From NCBI GenBank assembly GCA_963844865.1, contig CAWJPY010000023.1, positions 1 through 27,193 on the forward strand: a DNA stretch of 27,193 nucleotides, given 5' to 3'. The notes beneath the pieces were generated by a model. That model worked only from the letters and a program-made list of their open reading frames with translations, did not search any database and was not told the origin of the DNA. This document shows positions 6,509 through 14,103 of the stretch, one piece after another. Each line of letters begins with the position of its first letter. Position 1 is the first letter of the stretch. The position numbers and the translations under genes are program-made. The DNA is from CAWJPY01 sp963844865. Its GTDB lineage: Bacteria > Acidobacteriota > Thermoanaerobaculia > Thermoanaerobaculales > Sulfomarinibacteraceae.

Positions 6509-8144
6509 TCAGGGCGCGATGCGGCCCTGGCTGCGGCGCGGCCCCTGGCAGACGTCGAGGATGCCTTCGCCGGTCTTGTCGAGCTCGGGCCGGGCGGCGA
6601 TCTCGCAGGTGTCGGGGATGTCGTTGCCGTCGCAGTCGGCGAGGGTCCCGGCGGCGAGGTCGGCGGCGTCCCCGACGCCGTTCGAGTTGCAGTCGCGGTC
6701 GCCGAGGCGCAGGTAGTACACGTCCTGCTCGCCATTGAAGGTCGCAGCGTAGATAAGGTCGGCGCCGACCAGGTCGGACCGCATGTGGTAGTAGTCGCCC
6801 AGCTTCTGCTGGTTCGGCCATCCGGCACGGCTGCTGAAGGTCGGCGTGACGGCGATGGGCTCGCTCCAGGTGTCGCCGCCGTCCGACGACTGCGAAAACC
6901 TCAGCTCGCCGATCGCCGCGTTGTTGTCGTCCAGGTTCTCGATCCAAACCACGTCGAGGCGGCCGTCGGGCGCCGCCGACATGGTCGCGAACCATTGCCA
7001 GCGGTTGTGCCCGTCCTCGTGGATCCTCACCGGCGCCGACCACGTCCTGCCGCGGTCGGTGGAGCGGACGAAGTGGACGTCAGAGGGATCGGGGCCTGGC
7101 GGATCCACCGAGGCGACGACGTAGAGGGTGCCGCGCCGGGGGCCGTCGCTGGAATCGACGGCGATCCAGATCTGGCCGATGATGCCCACGGGGTTGGGTG
7201 TCTCGAGCGACCCCTGGCCCGACGCCTGAGCGCCTCCGAGGGGGACCTCGAACGATTTGAAGGTCGGCGTCGCGACGGTCCGGGTTGAGGGCATCGAAGG
7301 AGCGCTGGAGGACGATCCGCGTCAGGTCCAGGGAGGCGTTGCCGACGATGTAGAGCTCGCGGTTGGGCCCGACCGCCATGCTGCCCCACGCGGGCACCGG
7401 GTCGATGGCGAAGGGGTACTCGAAGCTCGAGCCGCCGTCGGTGGACCGGGTCACGACCCGGTCGTCCCAGAGGTTCTCCTCGGGGCTCCAGACCTCGACG
7501 ATGCTGCTGCTGGCGCCGGGGCGGGGAGGCTCGATCACGAACCACTCCTTGTCGCCGCCGAAGGAGGCCACCGGTGGGGACCATGTCGCGCCGCCGTCGT
7601 CGGAGGTGAAGACGTCGGTGAGGAGGTCGCCGCCCGGCACCCCGAGGCTGAGGTAATGGACGCGCCCGGCGTTGTCGAACTCGAGCACCGGGTCGCTGCG
7701 GAAGACGCCGTCCTCGAGCACGCCGGGGAACGTCCAGGTGCGACCGCCGTCGTTGGAGAAGGCGACACCGGCCTCGCGGAAGTTGGAGGAGACGGTGTTG
7801 AACTGGCGCCAGCCGACGACGATGCGGTTGGGCGCGTTGGGGTCGATGGCGATGGAGGGCTCGTTGGCGGCGTCGCCGCGGATGTTGGCGCCGTCGGCGT
7901 CCACGTTCACCTGCACGGAGGTGAACCCGTTGCGGGTGACCGCGGCGGCCGTCTTGCGGGGCGAAACGAGCGGTGCGGGGCGCGCCATCTCCGGGTCATC
8001 GGGGCGCTCGACGGGTATGCCACCGCGGCCCTCGGCGCGCGCGGGCGCTCGCGGCGCCACCTCCGGTGGGTCAGCGGCACCCGCCGCCGAGGTCAGGGCT
8101 GTCGCCAACAACGCGGCCAGCAGCGCGATGTAGGGGTGGCTCAT
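6509..8144 (-). pseudogene. Exo-sialidase-like secreted Asp-box (BNR) protein, one frameshift
   Basis: The start is ATG 8144, with signal peptide MSHPYIALLAALLATALTSA. Joining two frames at about 7277-7285 (a CCC run; one extra C would explain it) gives about 545 residues. Five Asp-box motifs are visible: SNDGGRTW, SDDGGATW, STDGGSSF, STDRGRTW and SSDGGDTW, the blade signature of sialidase/BNR six-bladed propellers. The early conserved stretch NEPSIAIDPNAPNRIVVGW is typical of these exported propellers. The C-terminus has a calcium-binding-like repeat region (DCNSNGVGDAADLAAGTLAD, then CDGNDIPDTCE), as in type-3-thrombospondin-like or dockerin-like tails. No sialidase catalytic Arg/Tyr set can be assigned, so enzyme activity is open. 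Apart from the single indel the reading is clean. Confidence 0.8.
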
Positions 8145-8247
8145 GTCTGGATGTCCCCCGCACCGAAGAGCTACGGCGGCACGCACAAAGAGTTCTGCCG
8201 GAGCGATCGCCGGCGGATTTCCCGAGAAGTCAACTCCCGGCTCTTCA

Positions 8248-8451
8248 TCACGCTCTGACGAAGTAGGGGACGGCGACGAGGACGAGGCCGATGGCCACGA
8301 GCAGGACGAGGTTGGAGACGAAGTAGGGGAAGACCATGAGAGCGATGCCGCACAGCAAAGGCACGGCGCGCTGCTGCTTGCGGCCGTAGACGAAGAAGCC
8401 CAGCCCGAGGCAGCCGAACAGCACGCCCCAGGCGAGCCACCAGCCGTTCAC
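8248..8451 (-). CDS. Small conserved two- to three-helix membrane protein
   Basis: I place the start at GTG 8451 (preceded by GAGGG), giving 67 residues beginning VNGWWLAWGVLFGCLGLGFF. Three hydrophobic stretches are seen: residues 3-21, about 31-45 (VPLLCGIALMVFPYFV) and 46-64 (LVLLVAIGLVLVAVPYFVRA). The pattern GWWLxWGxLFGxxGLGFFxYGxKQ followed by PLxCGIALMVFPYFV is one I know from a widespread family of small uncharacterised inner-membrane proteins. The longer frame from 8529 is Arg/Ser-rich and unlikely. It sits about 100 bases upstream of the sialidase-like gene on the same strand. Function is unknown. Confidence 0.75.
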   Translation of the reverse strand: MNGWWLAWGVLFGCLGLGFFVYGRKQQRAVPLLCGIALMVFPYFVSNLVLLVAIGLVLVAVPYFVRA

Positions 8452-8580
8452 GAGACCCTCGCTTCTGTCCGGTTCCCGCCGGCCGCAGAGACAGCTCCGT
8501 CGGCTCTCATCGACTCGAGAGCGTACCACCTCGCCGCGACCCAGGGTGGAAGGTGGGTGGGGTGCGCTCTTCCGCCCCGT

Positions 8581-10752
8581 CTAGTCGGAGGTCTCGCGTT
8601 CGTCCGGGGCGCGGCCGACGGCGGCGGCGAGGGCCTCGGACGCCGTCAGGTCCACGGGCACAGCCTCGCCGGTCTCTCGGCGCATGGTCGTGAAGCGCTC
8701 GAGCGCGGTGTGGCGGCGTAGCTCGGGGTCGTGCTCGTAGCGCGTCCGGGCCGCGGTCATGGACGGGATCGGCGCCTCGCGGAGCCGCTCCTGGACCACG
8801 CTCGCCTCCTCGAAGCCGATGCGCAAACCCATGACGACGTAGTCGAAGACCGCCTCGGGGTCGCCGCCGGCGCTGCGCACCACCAGCTCCCGGGTGGAGC
8901 GCTCGGCCACGTAGAGCTGGGACCACGAGCCCACGGGCGTCAGGTGGACGGTGAGGCCGAGGTCCGGGTTGGTGACCCACTGGAAGGTCTCCCCGAGGGC
9001 GATCCGGGCCTCGCCGCCGGCCAGCCGCGCCGTGCCCCGGGTGTAGGTCCCCACCTCGTCCCCCTCCTGGGCGGTGTACACGATCACCCGCGTGGCGTCG
9101 TAGGGGTGGTTCTGGACGAAGCTCTTGGCGCCGTTGCCGGCGATGCTGGCGGCGCCCTCCGCGACCCCGCTCCAGGTGCCGTCGTCCAGGTCCTCGAAGT
9201 GGCCCCCCGTCTCGTTGCCGGTGGCGGTGAGGCCGCGATCGCCGTCGGAGGCCCGCATGGAGCCGCTGAGGTCGCGGTTGGAGAAGGCCGCGCCGACGGT
9301 CGTCCCGAAGGCCTCGAGGCCGAAGCCGTTGTGCCCGAGGTGGGCCGCCGCCTGGTCGGTGGTGTTCTCAAAGTAGCCGGCCGTGTCGCTCCCGAAGGCG
9401 TTGATGCCGGCGGCGCCCCGGGCCACGTAGACCTGGGAGTGCAGGTCCGTCTGGGCGAACCACGCCCCCATCTCGTCGCCGGTGGCGTTGATGCCGGAGT
9501 CGCCGGTCGCCACGTAGGCGATGGATGTCTCATCCGTGTCCCCGAAGATGGCGCCCTGCACCGGGCCGTACCCCTCGACGCCGCTGGTCTGGGTGGCGAT
9601 GTTGGCCAGCGACAGGTTGTCCGGCGTCCAGAACGCACCGCCTGCGCTGCTGCCGGTCCCCTCAACGCCGCGATCGCCGCGGGCGATCCACGCCTTGCCG
9701 GTGCCGTCCGTGTCCTCGAAGAAGCCGCCCTCCTGCCTGCCGCCGGCCCAGACGCCGGTGCCGCCGGTGTCGCTTTGGCCCAGGGTGGCGGCGGCACTGC
9801 CGTCCGTCGCCGCGAACTCGCCGCCCGCCAGGGCGCCCCGACCGATGACGCCGAGGCCGGTGTCCGAGGCCGTGTTGGTGACCTGGAAGACGGCGCCCCC
9901 TGCATTGCTCGCGGAGCCGACGTAGGGCAGTGTCAGCGTGCCGGAGGCCTCGGCAAGGAGCGAGTCCTTGAACTGCATCTCGAAGGTGGAGGGGTCGTTG
10001 GATCCGTTGGCGGCGCCGGAGCCGAACGCGATGACCCTGCCGGCGCCCGCGACGACCTCGATGTGGAGCCGCCAGTTCCAGGCGTTGCCGCCCTCGAGCA
10101 GGTCGGAGACGTTCCACTGCTTGGCCTCGTAGGGCCTCAGGGTGACGGTGTTGTCCCTCTGGAAGGTCCCGCTCTGGCTGAAGGCCGAGATCTTCACCGT
10201 CGCGGCAGCTCCCGCCGTCTCCACGAGACCATAGTTGTAGCGGAAGTCCCACGACTCCGGCGGCGTGTGCTGGCGGACCCCGATCAGGTCGGTGGTCTCG
10301 CCCTGACCGATGGCGAACGACGCGGGGACGCCCGAGAGGAGCTGGCCTACCGAGGCCGCCTCGCCCTCGCTGGGCTGGGAGTACACGCGGCTGGCGACCA
10401 CCAGCGCCACGTCTGAGGTGACCCGCACCGCGCCGTAGCCTGTGACGCCGAACATGGAGGTGACCACGTCGTTGTACTTCCTCACGGATCGCGGGGGAAT
10501 GGTGTCGTCGAAGACCAGGGGCGACGTGTTGCTCGTGTTGCGCTTGAGGAAGGAGAAGCGGACGAGGGCGTCTCCCTGGCTCGGGTTGTAGACCCACATG
10601 GTGGTGTACCACTCGGAGCCCTGCTCGCCGGAGCCCCGGCCCACGGAGGCGACATAGCACTCGGTGGCGGGGAACCCGGCCATGACCGGGGGGCAGACGG
10701 CAAGGCACACGAGGAGCGACAGCAGACGTGACACGACGTGCCGCACAGACAT
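8581..10752 (-). CDS. Large secreted protein with eight 29-residue repeats
   Basis: This 723-residue protein begins with a signal peptide (residues 1-25) after a strong AAGGAGG with 5 bases spacing. Residues about 28-265 form an all-beta domain (for example YTTMWVYNPSQGDALVRFSF). Residues about 299-540 are at least eight tandem repeats of 29 residues with the pattern GxxGxGxxxGGxFxDxDxxxxAxxAxGD. A conserved C-terminal domain follows (SFVQNHPYDATRVIVYTAQE, then TYTRGTARLAGGEARIALGE), then a charged helical tail (about 650-720). Similar proteins with this repeat/C-domain pairing occur in uncultured Acidobacteriota as far as I recall; their function is unknown. The Gly- and Asp-rich repeats suggest a beta-solenoid surface fibre. 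No sortase or membrane anchor is seen. Confidence 0.85.
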   Translation of the reverse strand: MSVRHVVSRLLSLLVCLAVCPPVMAGFPATECYVASVGRGSGEQGSEWYTTMWVYNPSQGDALVRFSFLKRNTSNTSPLVFDDTIPPRSVRKYNDVVTSMFGVTGYGAVRVTSDVALVVASRVYSQPSEGEAASVGQLLSGVPASFAIGQGETTDLIGVRQHTPPESWDFRYNYGLVETAGAAATVKISAFSQSGTFQRDNTVTLRPYEAKQWNVSDLLEGGNAWNWRLHIEVVAGAGRVIAFGSGAANGSNDPSTFEMQFKDSLLAEASGTLTLPYVGSASNAGGAVFQVTNTASDTGLGVIGRGALAGGEFAATDGSAAATLGQSDTGGTGVWAGGRQEGGFFEDTDGTGKAWIARGDRGVEGTGSSAGGAFWTPDNLSLANIATQTSGVEGYGPVQGAIFGDTDETSIAYVATGDSGINATGDEMGAWFAQTDLHSQVYVARGAAGINAFGSDTAGYFENTTDQAAAHLGHNGFGLEAFGTTVGAAFSNRDLSGSMRASDGDRGLTATGNETGGHFEDLDDGTWSGVAEGAASIAGNGAKSFVQNHPYDATRVIVYTAQEGDEVGTYTRGTARLAGGEARIALGETFQWVTNPDLGLTVHLTPVGSWSQLYVAERSTRELVVRSAGGDPEAVFDYVVMGLRIGFEEASVVQERLREAPIPSMTAARTRYEHDPELRRHTALERFTTMRRETGEAVPVDLTASEALAAAVGRAPDERETSD
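9133..9858 (-). repeat. Tandem 87-bp (29-residue) coding repeats
   Basis: At least eight units lie back to back inside the secreted repeat protein; six consecutive ones are exactly 29 residues (for example units starting at residues 360, 389 and 418). Conserved positions are the GxxGxG turn, the GGxF strand and a Gly/Asp end; other positions have diverged strongly, so the array is old rather than recently expanded. Confidence 0.85.
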
Positions 10753-10868
10753 GATGGCCTCCTTGGGTTTATAGGGATCATATCATCGGGTCTCCCGAAA
10801 ATTTCGTTCCCCAGGATGTGCCTGCCGCGAGGGCGGCATGGTCGGCGGCGGGTCCTGTCTGGGAGCGT

Positions 10869-10898
10869 ACGGCTGCCACGGTACAGCCGTGCTATGAT
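10869..10898 (+). promoter_or_regulatory. Inverted repeat overlapping a likely promoter
   Basis: ACGGCTG (10869-10875) and CAGCCGT (10884-10890) are perfect inverted 7-mers with an 8-base spacer, ending two bases before a good -10 box TATGAT (10893-10898). The repeat covers the spacer/-35 zone, a typical repressor operator position. The plus-strand gene starts 110 bases downstream at 11008; the divergent repeat-protein gene starts at 10752. Confidence 0.4.
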
Positions 10899-11007
10899 CT
10901 TGGAAATCGGAGCCAGGGAACGAGGTTGGATGACGGGCGTTGAGCCATCACGATACGGCGGTGTGATCGTCGCACGAGGTCTCGGCACCGCGAGGAAGGA
11001 GAACGAG

Positions 11008-11667
11008 ATGAGTCATATGGTCACGGTGAAGCTGGTGTCTCTTCGAACCGTCGTGGTGCTCACCGTGGGGATCGCGAGCATGTTCGTCTGCGTTCCATTG
11101 GCCTCGGCGGCGGCGACGTCCGCGGACTTCCACGAAGAGCTGAACTTCTTCCCGCCGTTCTGCTCGGACGCGCGGGTCATGGAGGCGCTCGGGCGGAGCA
11201 TCGGTCCCGGGCCGGAGCTCGGGGAGGCCGATGAGATCTCCAACCCGTGCGGCTATGGGGACTCGATCATCGTCGACTTCGATCCGACGACGAACCAGGT
11301 GCATCTCACGCCGTCGGGCGCCAACAACTACCAGATCATCGACATCAGCATCTCCAACATCGCATTCGACGTGGCTGGACAGACGATCACCGGTCTTACC
11401 CCGATCTCGGACGACCTCATCGACGTGGCGGAGTCGGGAGCGTTCACCCGCTCGACCTCGTTCACCGGGAACTCGATCACGATCGGCTACGTCATCGACA
11501 ACCCTTCGAATCCCGACGATCGGTTGGAGTTCAGCACAGGCACGGCGATCTTCCAGGTCGAGCTCCAGGAGGCGACAGGTATCCCGGCGGCGGGACCGTG
11601 GGCGATCGGCGTGTTCCTCCTGACCCTGCTCGCGTGCGGCTGGTGGTTGATCCGCCGCGCCACCTAG
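11008..11667 (+). CDS. Exported protein with IPTL-CTERM-like C-terminal anchor
   Basis: The 219-residue protein starts at ATG 11008, with AAGGAG 6-7 bases upstream. It has an N-terminal signal (residues about 10-34, TVVVLTVGIASMFVCVPLAS) and a beta-rich middle domain (DSIIVDFDPTTNQVHLTPSG, NNYQIIDISISNIAFDV) with two Cys early on (FCSD, NPCGYGD) that may form a disulfide. The C-terminus, IPAAGPWAIGVFLLTLLACG then WWLIRR, has the layout of IPTL-CTERM/exosortase-type sorting tails: short Pro motif, Trp, one membrane helix, basic end. The canonical IPTLSEW is degenerate here (IPAAGPW). It is probably membrane- or surface-retained. The middle domain is not recognised. Confidence 0.75.
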   Translation: MSHMVTVKLVSLRTVVVLTVGIASMFVCVPLASAAATSADFHEELNFFPPFCSDARVMEALGRSIGPGPELGEADEISNPCGYGDSIIVDFDPTTNQVHLTPSGANNYQIIDISISNIAFDVAGQTITGLTPISDDLIDVAESGAFTRSTSFTGNSITIGYVIDNPSNPDDRLEFSTGTAIFQVELQEATGIPAAGPWAIGVFLLTLLACGWWLIRRAT

Positions 11668-11879
11668 GCTCTTCCTGATTCGCCCTCGGCTGGTCGTCGG
11701 TCGGGGCGAGCTTCGTGGTTCGCACGCCCAGGCGGGACCGCGTGCTTCCTCAGGGCCTGAGTGGATCCGGGCGCTCTCGGTGATGACCGCTTCCCGCGGT
11801 CGAACGTGGCGGGTCCGGGGAGTACCCGGAGCCCGACGAGAGTTGCACACTCTACGGGGCTGCCGCTCCGGGGGGAGCG

Positions 11880-12377
11880 GTGGGGCGTGTACTGGCTCCC
11901 GGCTGGCACTTCTCCAAACATGGCGTGTACTCTGGGGAGGGCGCCGATGCCTTGGAGGACGACGAGGTGGCCGACGGCTGCGAGTTCAAGAGGTGTCCGT
12001 GCTGCGGCGAGCTGTGGCCGAGTCGAGCGGACTTCCTCGCCGATCCCGCCCTCGAGGTGGTGGGGTATCAGGCCGACTTCCGCGACCTGAGGTTGGGCCT
12101 CTTCCTGTTCAATCACGACCGCTGCGGCACCACCCTGTCGGCGGCTGCCGGGGAGTTCGCGGACCTCTACCGCGGGCCGGTGTTCGCCGAGCGCAAGACG
12201 GGCTCCGACGAGTGCCCCGGCTACTGCCTGGACCGTAGCATTCTGGGCGGTTGCTCCACGGAGTGCGAGTGCGCCTTCGTGCGCGAGGTCCTGCAGGAGG
12301 TGAGGAGGCGCCTGGCCGAGGCGCGGAACCCGGCGGCGCCGCATGGGGCGGTCTGGCCCGACGCCGAGGCCGGCTGA
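11880..12377 (+). CDS. Conserved Cys-rich protein with CPCCG zinc-ribbon-like start
   Basis: The frame gives 165 residues from GTG 11880; TTG 11952, with GGGGAGG about 10 bases upstream, is an equally good start (141 residues). The conserved part begins CEFKRCPCCGELWPSRADFL, then DPALEVVGYQADFRDLRLGL, FLFNHDRCGTTLS, FADLYRGPVF and a second Cys cluster (DECPGYCLDR, GGCSTECECAF) with a C-terminal helix. I recall this pattern (FLADP..L.GYQ..F..L..GLFLFNH..CGTTL) from uncharacterised proteins of Acidobacteriota and Deltaproteobacteria. At least nine Cys in CxxC-type spacing suggest zinc or another metal. There is no signal peptide, so it is probably cytoplasmic. Function is unknown. Confidence 0.75.
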   Translation: MGRVLAPGWHFSKHGVYSGEGADALEDDEVADGCEFKRCPCCGELWPSRADFLADPALEVVGYQADFRDLRLGLFLFNHDRCGTTLSAAAGEFADLYRGPVFAERKTGSDECPGYCLDRSILGGCSTECECAFVREVLQEVRRRLAEARNPAAPHGAVWPDAEAG

Positions 12378-12530
12378 CCCGGCTCCCCGCCGCCTCCCGG
12401 CGGGACCCCAGCAGAGCCTGGGGAACGGCCCTTTCCTCGAGATGGAATGACCCCATTCCTTTCCCTGTTGCCCTGATCAGAAAAGATACCCGATCTCAAA
12501 AGTGCCGAGACCGGCGAAAGGAGGCTTCTC

Positions 12531-13913
12531 ATGGCTGTGGAAATCTCCCAGGTCGCGGGTGAGCTGGCCGACACCTTCCGTGGTGAGCTCATCGAACCAC
12601 ACAGCGCCACCTACGACGCTGCACGCAGCGTCTACAACGCAATGATCGACAAGAGGCCGCGGCTGATCGCCCGGTGCGCCGACGTCGGCGACGTGAAGGC
12701 GGCGGTCGAGTACGGCCGCAATCACGACATGCTCACCGCGATCCGAGGCGGCGGCCACAACGGCGCCGGGCTGGGAGTGTGCGACGACGGCCTGGTGATC
12801 GACCTGTCGCTGATGAAGGGCATCCGGATCGACCCCGAGGCCAGGACGGTGCGCGTGGGGCCGGGCTGCCTGTGGTCGGAGGTGGATCACGCGACCCACG
12901 CCTTCGGCATGGCGACGCCGAGCGGCACCGTGGCGAGCACGGGCGTGGCGGGCCTGACCCTGGGGGGCGGCATCGGCCACCTGACGCGCCCCTACGGCCT
13001 CACCGTCGACAACCTGCTCGAGGTGGACGTGGTGCTGGCGGACGGCCGCCTGGTGCAGGCGAGCGAGACCAAGCACCCTGACCTGTTCTGGGCCATCCGG
13101 GGCGGCGGCGGCAACTTCGGGGTGGTGACGTCGTTCCTGTTCCGCCTCCACCCTGTGGACACGGTGTATGCGGGTCCGACCTTCTGGCCCCTGGAGCAGA
13201 CTCCCGAGGTGATGGCGGCCTACCGCGACTTCATCACCGGCGCACCGGAGAGCGTGAGCGGCTTCTTCGCATTCCTCACCGTGCCGCCCGCACCCCTGTT
13301 CCCGGAGGAGCTGCACGGCAGGAAGGTGTGCGCCATCATCTGGTGCGCCACCGCCCCGCCGGAGCAGGCCGAGGAGGTGACCAGGCCCATGCGCAGCGTG
13401 GGGGAGCCGCTCCTCGACGCCGTAGGTCCCATGCCCTTCCCCGCCCTGCAGTCCCTCTTCGATCCGCTCCTGACCCCCGGGCTGCAGTGGTACTGGCGGG
13501 CCGACTTCCTGAACGAGCTCAGCGACGAGGCGATCGCCAAGCACCTGGAGCATGCGGGCAGGGCGCCCGTGGGGCTCTCCCAGGTGCACATGTACCCCAT
13601 CAACGGGGCGGCCCACCGCGTCGGCAAGAACGAGACGGCCTTCAGCTATCGCGATGCCAACTGGGCCCTGGTGATCGTGGGCATCGATCCCGAGCCGGCC
13701 AACGCGCAGGTGATCACCACGTGGTGCAAGGACTACTTCGATGCGCTGCACCCGTACTCGGCGGGGGGCGCCTACACCAACTTCATGATGGAGGAGGGCC
13801 AGGAGCGGGTGCAGGCGTCGTTCCGGGACAACTATCAGCGTCTGGCGTCGATCAAGAAGACGTACGACCCCGGCAACTTCTTCCGGGTGAACCAGAACAT
13901 CCGCCCGGCCTGA
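12531..13913 (+). CDS. FAD-dependent oxidoreductase, berberine bridge enzyme (BBE)-like
   Basis: The 460-residue flavoprotein starts at ATG 12531 with AAAGGAGG 7 bases upstream. It has the PCMH-type FAD domain (residues about 38-208): RCADVGDVKAAVEYGRNH, then IRGGGHNGAG with His76 as the likely covalent 8-alpha flavin site, and GVAGLTLGGGIGHLTRPYGL. The C-terminal BBE signature is YDPGNFFRVNQNIRP (about 446-460). The second covalent Cys found in bicovalent plant and fungal enzymes is not evident; the local sequence is SGTVASTGVAGL. Family members oxidise alcohols, sugars or alkaloids, passing electrons to oxygen or another acceptor. The substrate cannot be told from sequence. There is no signal peptide. 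It stands alone, convergent with the sugar dehydrogenase. Confidence 0.93.
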   Translation: MAVEISQVAGELADTFRGELIEPHSATYDAARSVYNAMIDKRPRLIARCADVGDVKAAVEYGRNHDMLTAIRGGGHNGAGLGVCDDGLVIDLSLMKGIRIDPEARTVRVGPGCLWSEVDHATHAFGMATPSGTVASTGVAGLTLGGGIGHLTRPYGLTVDNLLEVDVVLADGRLVQASETKHPDLFWAIRGGGGNFGVVTSFLFRLHPVDTVYAGPTFWPLEQTPEVMAAYRDFITGAPESVSGFFAFLTVPPAPLFPEELHGRKVCAIIWCATAPPEQAEEVTRPMRSVGEPLLDAVGPMPFPALQSLFDPLLTPGLQWYWRADFLNELSDEAIAKHLEHAGRAPVGLSQVHMYPINGAAHRVGKNETAFSYRDANWALVIVGIDPEPANAQVITTWCKDYFDALHPYSAGGAYTNFMMEEGQERVQASFRDNYQRLASIKKTYDPGNFFRVNQNIRPA

Positions 13914-14103
13914 GCGGGCTCCTGCCGGCCGATTTGAGCGTGCGCCTGTCGGTCGGCGCGGAGCACGGCGCCGCAGCCGCCGGGGAAGCCATCACTGCCG
14001 AGGCGCTCTCGCCTGGGCGCGAGGGCCTCTCGCCGCTGTCGGACGGCCGACGAGGCCGGTGCCTCTTGCAGGGTGTGGGCTCCGTGCCCGCAGCGGGGGA
14101 GGC

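Noticed and set aside
9133..9858. Possible CRISPR or recent tandem duplication
   Set aside because: The 87-bp period is in frame and conserved only at protein level; units are diverged at DNA level.
8731..10416. 561-residue open frame on plus, antisense to the repeat protein
   Set aside because: Repetitive Val/Gly/Ala-rich translation of the opposite strand; no ribosome site or recognisable motif.
12477..13751. 424-residue open frame on minus, antisense to the FAD oxidoreductase
   Set aside because: His/Val/Ala-rich shadow of a strongly supported flavoprotein gene.
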